A stretch of 44,260 bases of DNA from Paenirhodobacter populi. GTDB lineage: Bacteria; Pseudomonadota; Alphaproteobacteria; Rhodobacterales; Rhodobacteraceae. Shown piece by piece: positions 9,045-16,129 of the stretch (positions within the stretch are counted from its first letter, which is position 1; every line of letters starts with the position of its first letter). The stretch is from NCBI RefSeq assembly GCF_004022215.1, contig NZ_SAUZ01000030.1:1-44260 (forward strand), read 5' to 3'. The notes under the pieces were generated by a model. It ran no database searches. It had not been told where the DNA came from and worked only from the letters and a program-made list of their open reading frames with translations. Made by a program: the position numbers and the translations under genes.

Positions 9045-9540
9045 GAGCAAAATCCATGAACCCGGCCCCAAGGCCGCCCCGGAAGCCGACAAGACCGATG
9101 CAGGGTCCTATGGTCACGGCTCGGATTATCCCGTGGCACCCCGTGCGAAACCGGCGGTTTCGGTCCTTTCCTCGGATCTGACGATCACCGGCAACATCAG
9201 CACGAGCGGCGACATCCAGGTCGAAGGCACGATCGAGGGCGACATCCGCGCCCATCTGCTGACCGTCGGCGAAACCGCCACCATCCGCGGCGAGATCATC
9301 GCCGATGACATCATCGTCAATGGCCGCGTCGTCGGCCGCGTGCGCGGGCTCAAGGTCCGGCTGACCTCGACCGCGCGGGTCGAGGGCGACATCATCCACA
9401 AGACCATCGCGATCGAATCGGGCGCGCATTTCGAGGGCTCGGTGCAGCGTCAGGAAGATCCGCTGCAGGGCGCGCAGGCGCCGAAACTGGCGCCGCCGGA
9501 AGACCCCTACTCGACCACCGCCTATACGACGGGCGAGTAA
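9034..9540 (+). CDS. bactofilin (polymer-forming cytoskeletal protein)
   Basis: This 168-residue protein has the bactofilin fold. A disordered, proline-rich N-terminus of about 40 residues is followed by a right-handed beta-helix core (about 45-135) with repeats such as LTITGNISTSGDIQVEGTIEG and GDIRAHLLTVGETATIRGEI, and a short disordered tail. Bactofilins polymerise without nucleotide and recruit cell-wall enzymes to defined sites. The start codon lies within the last codons of the upstream M23 peptidase gene (11-bp overlap), so the two are translationally coupled and probably act together in local wall remodelling. A strong hairpin terminator follows at 9555. Confidence 0.95.
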   Translation: MFSKSKIHEPGPKAAPEADKTDAGSYGHGSDYPVAPRAKPAVSVLSSDLTITGNISTSGDIQVEGTIEGDIRAHLLTVGETATIRGEIIADDIIVNGRVVGRVRGLKVRLTSTARVEGDIIHKTIAIESGAHFEGSVQRQEDPLQGAQAPKLAPPEDPYSTTAYTTGE

Positions 9541-9554
9541 CATCCCTTCCTACG

Positions 9555-9577
9555 AATGGCGGCCACCGGCCGCCATT
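9555..9577 (+). terminator. hairpin terminator after bactofilin
   Basis: AATGGCGGCC and GGCCGCCATT form a perfect 10-bp stem around a three-base ACC loop, 14 bp after the bactofilin stop codon. A short T run follows (ATTTTC). Confidence 0.8.
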
Positions 9578-9660
9578 TTCATGTCCGGCACGGGGATTCC
9601 GGCCGTTCCCCGGCGCCCGCGGACGTATTCCAGAACCACCTGAATGCGCCTCATCCCCTT

Positions 9661-9762
9661 CATCTTTCCCTAAATATCCCGGGGGATGAGGCGGATCAGG
9701 CAGCCTTCCAGTGGAAGGATGCCCCGCCGAATGGGGGACACGCGCGAGGGGGCTGGCCCCCT
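9661..9762 (-). repeat. dispersed intergenic repeat, copy 2 (inverted)
   Basis: On the minus strand this reads as the GGGGGC-N2-GCCCCC hairpin (plus-strand 9747-9762), then CCCCCGGGATATTTAGGGAA and AGATG (ending at 9661). The two blocks are further apart than in the copies at 7412 and 30966. The space holds about 40 bp including a TTCCACTGGAA palindrome, which looks like an insertion of a second repeat type. Confidence 0.65.
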
Positions 9763-9898
9763 TGCCCCCTCAACATCGGGCGGGACGCTCTTTCGCTGAC
9801 AGGTCCCGGGTCCAGCCAAGCATCTTTCCGCTGGAAGGCCGCCCGATCCATTCCCAGCCGAAGGACTTCCCCTGCCCGTTTCCGAGACGCGCACGGCG

Positions 9899-10873
9899 TC
9901 AGGGCACCCGGATCGCGGCCGAGAAGTCCTCCTCCGTCGCGGCCCGCGCCCGGGCGTCGATGCGGGCGGCGGCGCGGCGCTCCGCCAGACTGCCCTGCCC
10001 GCCCAGCAGGCCGAGCCGGTTCAGATAATCCGGCAGATAGCCCGACAGCACCAGCCCGCCGCCCACCGGCAGCTCCGGATAGACCATCCGCGCGATCCGC
10101 CAGACGACCGTGGTGCAGTTCGCCGTGACCGTATTGTAGAATTCCGGGCGCTGCTCCAGCCGCCCGGCAAGGCCGACATAGGCCATGAACATCTCGCGCC
10201 GCTGATCGGGCGTCAGGGAGACCGGGAAAAGGCTGACCTCCTCCTTGCGGTAATTGGTGCGCAGCCGCACGATATCCTGTTCCGTCGCAGCGATCAGCAC
10301 CAGCTCGAACTGGCGGAAGAAGCCGCCGAGTTCGTTGAACACCTCGCCCCGTTCGCGGCGGATCTCGGCCGAGAAGACCACGTGATCGCCGCCCGCGAAG
10401 CCGAAGCTGACCAGCACATGCGCGATCGCCGGATTGGACCAGACCGAGGTGAACATGTCGACGGTTTCCAACTGGCTCAGATCGTAGCTGCGGCTGATCC
10501 AGCGTTCCTCGGCCCGGTCGGGCGCGGACCAGCGGAAATCGCGGATGTCGGACAGCGTGACGGTATCGCCCTGCACCCGCGCGGTGACCCCATGGGCCAC
10601 GTCGGCGGCCCAATCCCGGTCGGCGCGCGGCTGGATCGTCTGATACCACAGCCCCACCGCGCCCGCCGCCAGCGCCAGCACGAGCCAGCCCGCCATACGC
10701 GACCGGCGGCGCAGCATAGCCGCGACAATCAGCGCCACGGCCAGCGCCGCCCAGCCCAGCCACCGGAGCGGCGGCGCGAGCTGCACGAACATCGCAAGCC
10801 CCGCCCAGACCGCGCCACCCGCCGCGATCAGCGCGAAGAGCACGCGATCCAGCCCCCTCATCATCCGCGCCAT
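9899..10873 (-). CDS. DUF4105 domain membrane protein
   Basis: This is a protein of about 324 residues with two or three N-terminal hydrophobic segments (roughly residues 8-85) and a C-terminal DUF4105 (Lnb N-terminal periplasmic-like) domain. Typical blocks are FRWSAPDRAEERWISRSYDL, HVLVSFGFAGGDHVVFSAEIR and the NTVTANCTTVVWRIAR segment, whose Asn-Cys-Thr is the conserved core of this family and is compatible with a cysteine-based active site. The start MARMMRG at 10873 places the first helix immediately after the N-terminus. It begins four bases after the LysR stop, so it is probably the last gene of the upstream operon. The substrate is unknown. Confidence 0.8.
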   Translation of the reverse strand: MARMMRGLDRVLFALIAAGGAVWAGLAMFVQLAPPLRWLGWAALAVALIVAAMLRRRSRMAGWLVLALAAGAVGLWYQTIQPRADRDWAADVAHGVTARVQGDTVTLSDIRDFRWSAPDRAEERWISRSYDLSQLETVDMFTSVWSNPAIAHVLVSFGFAGGDHVVFSAEIRRERGEVFNELGGFFRQFELVLIAATEQDIVRLRTNYRKEEVSLFPVSLTPDQRREMFMAYVGLAGRLEQRPEFYNTVTANCTTVVWRIARMVYPELPVGGGLVLSGYLPDYLNRLGLLGGQGSLAERRAAARIDARARAATEEDFSAAIRVP

Positions 10874-10877
10874 TCCG

Positions 10878-11762
10878 CTACCAGCCCCGATCCCATTCCG
10901 GTTCGCCCCGGTAGCAGGTCGCCAGAAAATCCACCAGCGCCCGCACCTTGACCGCCAGATGTTTCGCCGCGGGGTAAACGGCATGGAGGCTGTGCGAAGG
11001 ATCCTCGGTCCCGCGAAACAGCGCCTGCACCCGCCCGGCGCGCAGGGCATCGCCGGCGATGAAGCTGGGCACGCGGGCGATGCCCAGCCCCGCCTCGGCC
11101 GCGGCCAGCGTCGCCTCGCCGTTCGAGAACCGCAGCCGGCCGGAGACGGGCACCGTCACCCCCCCGCCCGGCAGGTGAAAGCGCCAGTTCTCCGGATCGC
11201 GGAAGTTCGTGTCGATGATGCAGTCGCGCGTCGCCAGATCGGCGGGTTCCGGTGGCACTCCCTGACGCGCCAGATAATCGGGCGCGGCGACCACCACCAC
11301 CCGCACCGCGCACAGCCGCCGGGCGATCAGGCTGCTGTCGGCGGGCGCGCCGATCCGCACCGCCATGTCGAATCCCTCGTCGATCAGGTTCACCGTCCGG
11401 TCGCTGAAACTGACATCGAGCTGGATGTCCGGAAAGGCGCGCGCGAAATCCAGCAGCCGCGGCGCCAGACGGATCGTGCCGAAGGACATCGGCGCGCTCA
11501 GCCGCAGCCGCCCGGCGGGCGCGCCCGAGGCGTTGCGCACCGAGGCCTCAAGCGCGTCGTAATCCTCAAGGATGCCCTTCAGCCGCGCGTAATAGGCCTG
11601 CCCCACCTCGGTCGGCGACAGGGCGCGGGTCGTGCGTTTCAGTAGTTGCACGCCCAGATCGGATTCGAGCCGCGAGATCAGCTTCGACGCCTGCCCGCCG
11701 GACACGCCAAGCCGCCGCGCGGCCTCGGCGAAGCTGCCGGTATCCAGCACGGCGACGAACAT
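10878..11762 (-). CDS. LysR-family transcriptional regulator
   Basis: This is a 294-residue LysR-type regulator of the AaeR/CrgA-like branch. The N-terminal winged helix-turn-helix is MFVAVLDTGSFAEAARRLGVSGGQASKLISRLE. The effector-binding domain runs from about residue 85 (GRLRLSAPMSFGTIRLAPRL) to the end. The usual opening of this family (LDRLDADRMFVAV) continues in frame upstream of the ATG, so the true start may be a non-ATG codon up to about 30 bp earlier. It lies downstream of a dioxygenase, hydroquinone reductase and hydrolase set on the same strand and probably controls them, with a quinone-like compound as effector. That regulatory role is inferred from context only. Confidence 0.9.
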   Translation of the reverse strand: MFVAVLDTGSFAEAARRLGVSGGQASKLISRLESDLGVQLLKRTTRALSPTEVGQAYYARLKGILEDYDALEASVRNASGAPAGRLRLSAPMSFGTIRLAPRLLDFARAFPDIQLDVSFSDRTVNLIDEGFDMAVRIGAPADSSLIARRLCAVRVVVVAAPDYLARQGVPPEPADLATRDCIIDTNFRDPENWRFHLPGGGVTVPVSGRLRFSNGEATLAAAEAGLGIARVPSFIAGDALRAGRVQALFRGTEDPSHSLHAVYPAAKHLAVKVRALVDFLATCYRGEPEWDRGW

Positions 11763-11822
11763 CCGGTCGGCATCGAGACGGTCCAGGATAGCGTCCTTCG
11801 CGGCAGGGGCGTTTGCCCGAAG

Positions 11823-12467
11823 CTAGACCCGAAGCGGCGGCTGTTCCAGCCCCGAAACGCCGAAGACCCGCGCGAGGAAGGCCACGCCCCGCAACGCGCC
11901 CTGCGGCGAGATGCCGTGGGGATGGCCGGGCTCGACCACCAGTTCCGCCCGCACACCCGCCGCGCAGAGGCGTTCCTCGGCCGAAATGCTTTCCGCGCAG
12001 GGGACGGCCTGATCGGCATCGCCGTGGATCAGCAGCGCGGGCGTTCCGATCGCCGGGGTCAGCGGCCCGGGCGTCGCCAGCCGCCCGGAATAGGCCAGCA
12101 CCGCGCCGACGGGCCAGCGCCCCGAGGCCAGCGCATCCAGCGCCATGATCGCGCCCTGCGAAAAGCCGACAAGGGCCACATGGTCGAGCCGCCCTTCGAA
12201 CCCGTTCTCGGCGATGATCCCGGCGATCAGCGCGTCGAACTCGGGCCGGGCAACGGCGATACGCTTCCCCCGGTTTTCCGCGGTGATCCCGCGCAGCGAG
12301 AACCACTGATACCCCGCCCCGCCCTGATCGAAGGGAAACGGCGCATCCGGCGCCGCGAAGACCGTGCCCGGCAGGCGCGCCTGCCACAGCGGGCCAAGCC
12401 CCGCCAGATCGGCCCCGCGCGCGCCGACGCCATGCAGAAAGATCACCAGTTGATCGGCCATCGTCAT
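11823..12467 (-). CDS. alpha/beta hydrolase, phospholipase/carboxylesterase family (MhqD-like)
   Basis: This is a 214-residue serine hydrolase of the Abhydrolase_2 (phospholipase/carboxylesterase) family. Visible are the oxyanion-hole segment VIFLHGVGARGADL, the nucleophile elbow GFSQG (serine near residue 103), the acid residue in LLIHGDADQAVP and the catalytic histidine in PGHPHGISP. Length and motifs fit soluble esterases. The ATG at 12467 overlaps the stop of the glutathionyl-hydroquinone reductase gene (ATGA). A second ATG at 12461 sits at better distance from the GGAGG and may be the real start. Its Bacillus counterpart MhqD belongs to the quinone-stress regulon next to a ring-cleavage dioxygenase, as here. 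Confidence 0.88.
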   Translation of the reverse strand: MTMADQLVIFLHGVGARGADLAGLGPLWQARLPGTVFAAPDAPFPFDQGGAGYQWFSLRGITAENRGKRIAVARPEFDALIAGIIAENGFEGRLDHVALVGFSQGAIMALDALASGRWPVGAVLAYSGRLATPGPLTPAIGTPALLIHGDADQAVPCAESISAEERLCAAGVRAELVVEPGHPHGISPQGALRGVAFLARVFGVSGLEQPPLRV

Positions 12468-13450
12468 TCCTCCGCCGCAAGACGCCGGGCCACGTCATCG
12501 AGCCCCGGCAGATCCGGTCCCACCGGCACGATCCCCGGCGGGTTCAGCGCCTTGATCGAGTAATATCCGCGCTTGATATGGTCGATGCTGACCGTCTCGC
12601 GCACGCCCGGCACGTCCAGAACGCGCATCATGTAGGCCTGCAGGGCCGGATAATCGGCGATCCGGCGCAGGTTGCATTTGAACAGCCCGTAATAGGCCGC
12701 GTCGAAGCGCACCAGCGTCACGAACAGCCGCACATCGGTTTCCGTCAGCCGCGCGCCAAACAGGAACGGCCCGCCTTGGGAGAGCTGCTCCTCCAGCATG
12801 TCGAGCGTGGCGAAAACGTCGCGGAAGGCTTCCTCATAGGCGATCTGCGTGGTGGCAAAGCCGGTGCGGTAGACGCCGTTGTTCAGCGCCGGATAGATCC
12901 GGTCGTTCAGCGCGTCGATCCGGTCGCGCAGATCCTCGGGGTAAAGGTCGATGTCGTTGCGCGCGAGTGGACCGAAGCCCGAATTCAACATTCGCAGGAT
13001 GTCGGCGGATTCGTTGTTGACGATGGTGCCGCGTTCCTTGTCCCACAGCACCGGCACCGTCGCGCGGCCGGTGTAATGCGGATCGGCCCTGGTATAGATC
13101 TCGTGCATCCATGTCGCGCCGTTCACCGTGTCGCGGGTCGCGCCCGGGAAATCGCCGAAGCGCCAGCCCTGATCGCCAAGCGCGGGTTCCACCACGGACA
13201 GCGAAATCACCTCTTCCAACCCCTTCAGCCGCCGCCCGATCAGCGTGCGCGAGGCCCAGGGGCAGATCAGCGCGACATAAAGGTGATAGCGCCCCGGCTC
13301 GGCCCTGAAGCCGCCCTCGCCCGTCGGGCCGGGCGCGCCGTCCGGCGTCACCCAGTTGCGAAACCCCGAGATCTGCCGCACGAAGCCGCCCTTGGCGTCC
13401 GTCGCCTGCACGGGCTGCCAGTCCCCGATCCATTTTCCGTCCACAAGCAT
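12464..13450 (-). CDS. glutathionyl-hydroquinone reductase (GST Xi class)
   Basis: This 328-residue enzyme resembles the YqjG/PcpF/ECM4 family of glutathione transferases, which reduce S-glutathionyl-(hydro)quinones to free hydroquinones using glutathione. The catalytic cysteine lies in LYVALICPWASRTLIGRRLKG. WMHEIYTRADPHYTGRATVPVLWDKE, the NNESADILRMLN glutathione-site block and the C-terminal helical domain with GARLTETDVRLFVTLVRFD are all typical. The start was set at the ATG at 13450 (MLVDGKWIGDW) because GGAG precedes it by six bases. A TTG further upstream lacks such a site. It sits between a CatE-like dioxygenase and an MhqD-like hydrolase, consistent with quinone detoxification. Confidence 0.93.
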   Translation of the reverse strand: MLVDGKWIGDWQPVQATDAKGGFVRQISGFRNWVTPDGAPGPTGEGGFRAEPGRYHLYVALICPWASRTLIGRRLKGLEEVISLSVVEPALGDQGWRFGDFPGATRDTVNGATWMHEIYTRADPHYTGRATVPVLWDKERGTIVNNESADILRMLNSGFGPLARNDIDLYPEDLRDRIDALNDRIYPALNNGVYRTGFATTQIAYEEAFRDVFATLDMLEEQLSQGGPFLFGARLTETDVRLFVTLVRFDAAYYGLFKCNLRRIADYPALQAYMMRVLDVPGVRETVSIDHIKRGYYSIKALNPPGIVPVGPDLPGLDDVARRLAAEE

Positions 13451-13479
13451 GGTCTTCTCCGTTCCCGCCGGCTGTTCCG

Positions 13480-14313
13480 TCAAAGGCTTTTCAGGGCGAT
13501 CGGCGTGCCCCAGGGATCTTCGAGCGTCAGGCCTGCGCCGTCAACGCCGGCTGCCTGCCCATCGGGCAGCCGCGCCCGGATCGCCGCCGCGCGGGTGGGG
13601 TCGAGGTGGATTTCCATCTCGGCAAGCCCGGTCGAGGGGAAATCGCGCTTCCCCGCGCCCCGGCTGTTCCACAGGTTCGTCGCCACATGGTGGTGATAGC
13701 CCTCCGCCGAATAGAAGGTCGCGCCCGGATAATGCGTGGTGATGTCGAGCCCGAGGAGCCCGTGATAAAAGGCCTCGGCCGGGGGCAGCGCGCCGACCTG
13801 CAGATGCACATGGCCGACGACCGAGCCCTCGGGCGCGCCCTGCCAAGGGCTGTCGCCCGCCGCGGTGACCAGACCCGCGATATCAAGCGCCTCGGTCACC
13901 ATATGCACCGAACCGTCCTTCCATTGCCAGTCGGCGGCGGGACGGTCGGCGTAGACCTCGATCCCGTTGCCCTCGGGATCGGTCAGGTAGATCGCCTCGC
14001 TGACCGCATGGTCGGACGCGCCGACGACGGGAATGCGGTTTTCCGCAAGAAACCGGGTATAGCGGCCCAGATCGGCCCGCGCGGGCAGCAGGAAAGCGGT
14101 GTGAAACAACCCCGCCTCGCGCGCCGAACGGCGGCGGGCGGCGGGGTCGGCGCGCAGTTCCAGCAGCACCCGGTCCCCCGCGCCATAGGTCGCCGTTTCG
14201 CCGTCCCGCGACAGGCGGGCAAGGCCGATGGCCTTTTCGTAATAATCGCCCACGGTGGCGATGTCGTTCACGGTCAGGGCGACGCGGCCCATGCCGAATG
14301 TCGATTGGCTCAT
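13480..14313 (-). CDS. VOC-family ring-cleavage dioxygenase, CatE/MhqO-like
   Basis: This is a 277-residue protein with two vicinal-oxygen-chelate modules, resembling Bacillus CatE/MhqE/MhqO, extradiol-type dioxygenases acting on catechol or hydroquinone. Family hallmarks are GLFHTAFLLPARADLGRY, SDHAVSEAIYLTDPEGNGIEVYADRP in the first module and GHVHLQVGAL plus GYHHHVATNLW in the second. The His in VGHVHLQV and later His/Glu residues would be metal ligands. The ATG at 14313 has GAGGA seven bases upstream. It is the first gene of the putative quinone-response operon and is followed 29 bp later by the hydroquinone reductase. The preferred aromatic substrate cannot be read from sequence. Confidence 0.9.
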   Translation of the reverse strand: MSQSTFGMGRVALTVNDIATVGDYYEKAIGLARLSRDGETATYGAGDRVLLELRADPAARRRSAREAGLFHTAFLLPARADLGRYTRFLAENRIPVVGASDHAVSEAIYLTDPEGNGIEVYADRPAADWQWKDGSVHMVTEALDIAGLVTAAGDSPWQGAPEGSVVGHVHLQVGALPPAEAFYHGLLGLDITTHYPGATFYSAEGYHHHVATNLWNSRGAGKRDFPSTGLAEMEIHLDPTRAAAIRARLPDGQAAGVDGAGLTLEDPWGTPIALKSL

Positions 14314-14395
14314 GTCATCCTCCTCGCGCCATGATGGCCGCGATCTCTGCGGACAATATGCACCCTTGCCGAGCGAATGATTATCCGGCCAGATG

Positions 14396-14707
14396 TCAGA
14401 TGATAATTTCCGATATGGAAGGAATTGACGAGTGCCGATCCCGGGCGAGCATGGCATCCTGCACGGCGTCGAGCCGTGCAAGCGCCGCTTCCTCCGATCC
14501 CGTCTCGGCCATCGCCCGCGCCCAGATCCGGCCGACCGAGGCCGCCGACCACGGCAGCACCGCCCGCGCGCACCAGTTCCGCGCCGGTTCCGGCAGCCGG
14601 TCATGCGCCGCCATCGGATCCCCGCGCCAGCGCTTGCGCAGGGAGGACGCGAGATTGCGTTTCAGCCCGGACCGGCGAGGGTGCGGAGGACAGGAGGCAG
14701 ACGGCAT
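14396..14707 (-). CDS. small DUF6525-like protein
   Basis: This is a 103-residue basic protein with the core KRNLASSLRKRWRGDPMAAHDRLP followed by RNWCARAVLPWSAASVGRIWARAMAETGSEEAALARLD. The pattern (basic start, DPM-x-x-x-DRLP, then L-PWS-x-x-S) matches my recollection of DUF6525 proteins of Rhodobacteraceae, whose function is unknown. The ATG at 14707 is used; the ribosome-binding site is weak and the first 15 residues fit the family less well, so the start is uncertain. It lies alone between the quinone operon and dctD. Confidence 0.65.
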   Translation of the reverse strand: MPSASCPPHPRRSGLKRNLASSLRKRWRGDPMAAHDRLPEPARNWCARAVLPWSAASVGRIWARAMAETGSEEAALARLDAVQDAMLARDRHSSIPSISEIII

Positions 14708-14755
14708 GGCGGACCCCGAAATGATTCCGAGGATTTGTTATATTATCACACGCAC

Positions 14756-16129
14756 TCAGGCAAGCCCGTCCGGCTTGCGGAAATCGCGCGGCACGATGCC
14801 GTGGCGGGTGAGCTTGTCGTAAAAGGTCTTGCGCGCCAGCTTCAGCCGCGCCATCGCCTGCGTCGCATTGCCGTTGGCCTGCCGCAGCGCGTCGCGGATC
14901 AGCGCGGCTTCGTAATCCGCCACCATGTCGGCAAGGGGGCGGGCCTCCTCTTCCGCGGCCGCCCGCTCAGCCTCGAGGTTCAGCACATGGCGTTCGGCGA
15001 ATTGCGCCAGTTCGCGCAGGTTGCCCGGCCAGTCGTGGCTTTCCAGATGGGCGCGCATCGCGGGGGTCAGCGGCGGCACGGGGCGATCCAGCCGGCGGGC
15101 GGTTTCGGCGACGAACTGGCGAAACAGCAAGGCCACATCCTCGCGCCGGTCGCGCAGCTTTGGCACATGCAGGACCAGCCCGCTCAGCCGGTAGCGCAGA
15201 TCGGCGCGGAAGGCCCCACGCGCCACCAGATCCGGCAGATCGGCCCGGGTCGAGGCGACGACCCACAGATCCACCGGGCGCGGCGCATCGGCGCCGACGG
15301 GCCAGATCTCGCCGGTTTCGATGACGTTCAGCAACCGCGCCTGAAGGTCGAGCGGCAGGGCGTCGATCTCGTCCAGAAACAGCATGCCGCGATGCGCCTT
15401 TTCGATCCGGCCGATGGTGCGCCCGACCCCGCCCCAGCCCGAGGCGGTGCCCAGAAACTCGGTATCGAAGCGCTCGGGCGCGATGGCCGCGCAATTGACA
15501 TGGACGAAGGCGCGGGCGCGGCGCGGGCTTTGCCGGTGCAGCACCCGCGCCAGACGTTCCTTGCCCACGCCCGAGGCTCCGGTGATCAGTGTGTCCAGAC
15601 AGGCCTCGGCCACCCGTGCGGCGGATTCGCGCAACTGCACCATCGCCGGGCTGTGACCGGGCAGGCCGTCGCCTTCCTCGGTGGGCGCGATCATCCGCAA
15701 GGCGCGGTTCTCCAGCACCAGCCGTCGCGCCCCGAGCGCGCGCCGCAGCGTCGCGTTCAGCAGATCGCCGCTGACGGGTTTCGCAAGAAAATCGTAGGCG
15801 CCTTCCTTCAGCGCCCCCACCGCCATTTCCACATCGCCATGCCCGGTCAGCAGGATCACCGGCAGTTCCGCGTCGATCGCCCGCACCCGGCGCGCATATT
15901 CCAGCCCGTCCATCCCCGGCATCCGCACATCCGACAGGATCACCCCTTCGTAATCGCGCGTCAGCCCGGCCAGCGCCGCCTCGGCCCCGTCAAAGGGCTC
16001 GACCTCGAAGCCACGCAGCTTCAGCCCCTGCACCTGCGCGGCGCGCAGCGCCTCGTCGTCCTCGACCAGCCGCACGAGGCCCGGCGCCTCGAAAATGTCG
16101 GGAACCGTGGAAATCAGCCTCTGCGTCAT
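14756..16129 (-). CDS. dctD: C4-dicarboxylate response regulator DctD, GAFTGA loop missing
   Basis: This is a 457-residue NtrC-type activator. The receiver domain (about 18-130) has acidic Glu23/Asp24/Asp25, phospho-acceptor Asp67 in ILSDVRMPG and Lys117. The AAA+ domain has Walker A GASGVGKE (184-191) and Walker B MLFLDEID (about 249-256). A Fis-type helix-turn-helix ends the protein (NATQAMARLKLARKTFYDKLTRHG). The sigma54-contact loop GAFTGA is replaced by GWGGVG at 231-236, and the loop is about two residues shorter than in rhizobial DctD. ATP-binding motifs are otherwise intact. Its start overlaps the dctB stop (ATGA). It probably activates divergent dctA in response to dicarboxylates, but likely not through sigma54. 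Confidence 0.93.
   Translation of the reverse strand: MTQRLISTVPDIFEAPGLVRLVEDDEALRAAQVQGLKLRGFEVEPFDGAEAALAGLTRDYEGVILSDVRMPGMDGLEYARRVRAIDAELPVILLTGHGDVEMAVGALKEGAYDFLAKPVSGDLLNATLRRALGARRLVLENRALRMIAPTEEGDGLPGHSPAMVQLRESAARVAEACLDTLITGASGVGKERLARVLHRQSPRRARAFVHVNCAAIAPERFDTEFLGTASGWGGVGRTIGRIEKAHRGMLFLDEIDALPLDLQARLLNVIETGEIWPVGADAPRPVDLWVVASTRADLPDLVARGAFRADLRYRLSGLVLHVPKLRDRREDVALLFRQFVAETARRLDRPVPPLTPAMRAHLESHDWPGNLRELAQFAERHVLNLEAERAAAEEEARPLADMVADYEAALIRDALRQANGNATQAMARLKLARKTFYDKLTRHGIVPRDFRKPDGLA

Larger units (their letters stand above)
9541..9898. other. gene-free interval with terminator and repeat cluster
   Basis: This is a 358-bp gap between the convergent bactofilin and DUF4105 genes. 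It holds the bactofilin terminator (9555-9577), an inverted copy of the dispersed repeat (9661-9762) and two near-identical short motifs of the form CTTTCC-N2-TGGAAGG (near 9711 and 9830). No coding frame here looks real. Confidence 0.6.

Noticed and set aside
9696-10763. 355-codon minus-strand frame overlapping the DUF4105 gene
   Set aside because: It is a shifted-frame shadow of DUF4105 that runs into the repeat cluster; the DUF4105 frame has the recognisable family motifs.
13451-13483. TTG start for the glutathionyl-hydroquinone reductase
   Set aside because: The ATG at 13450 has a well-placed GGAG and gives the family start; the TTG would add eleven unlikely residues.
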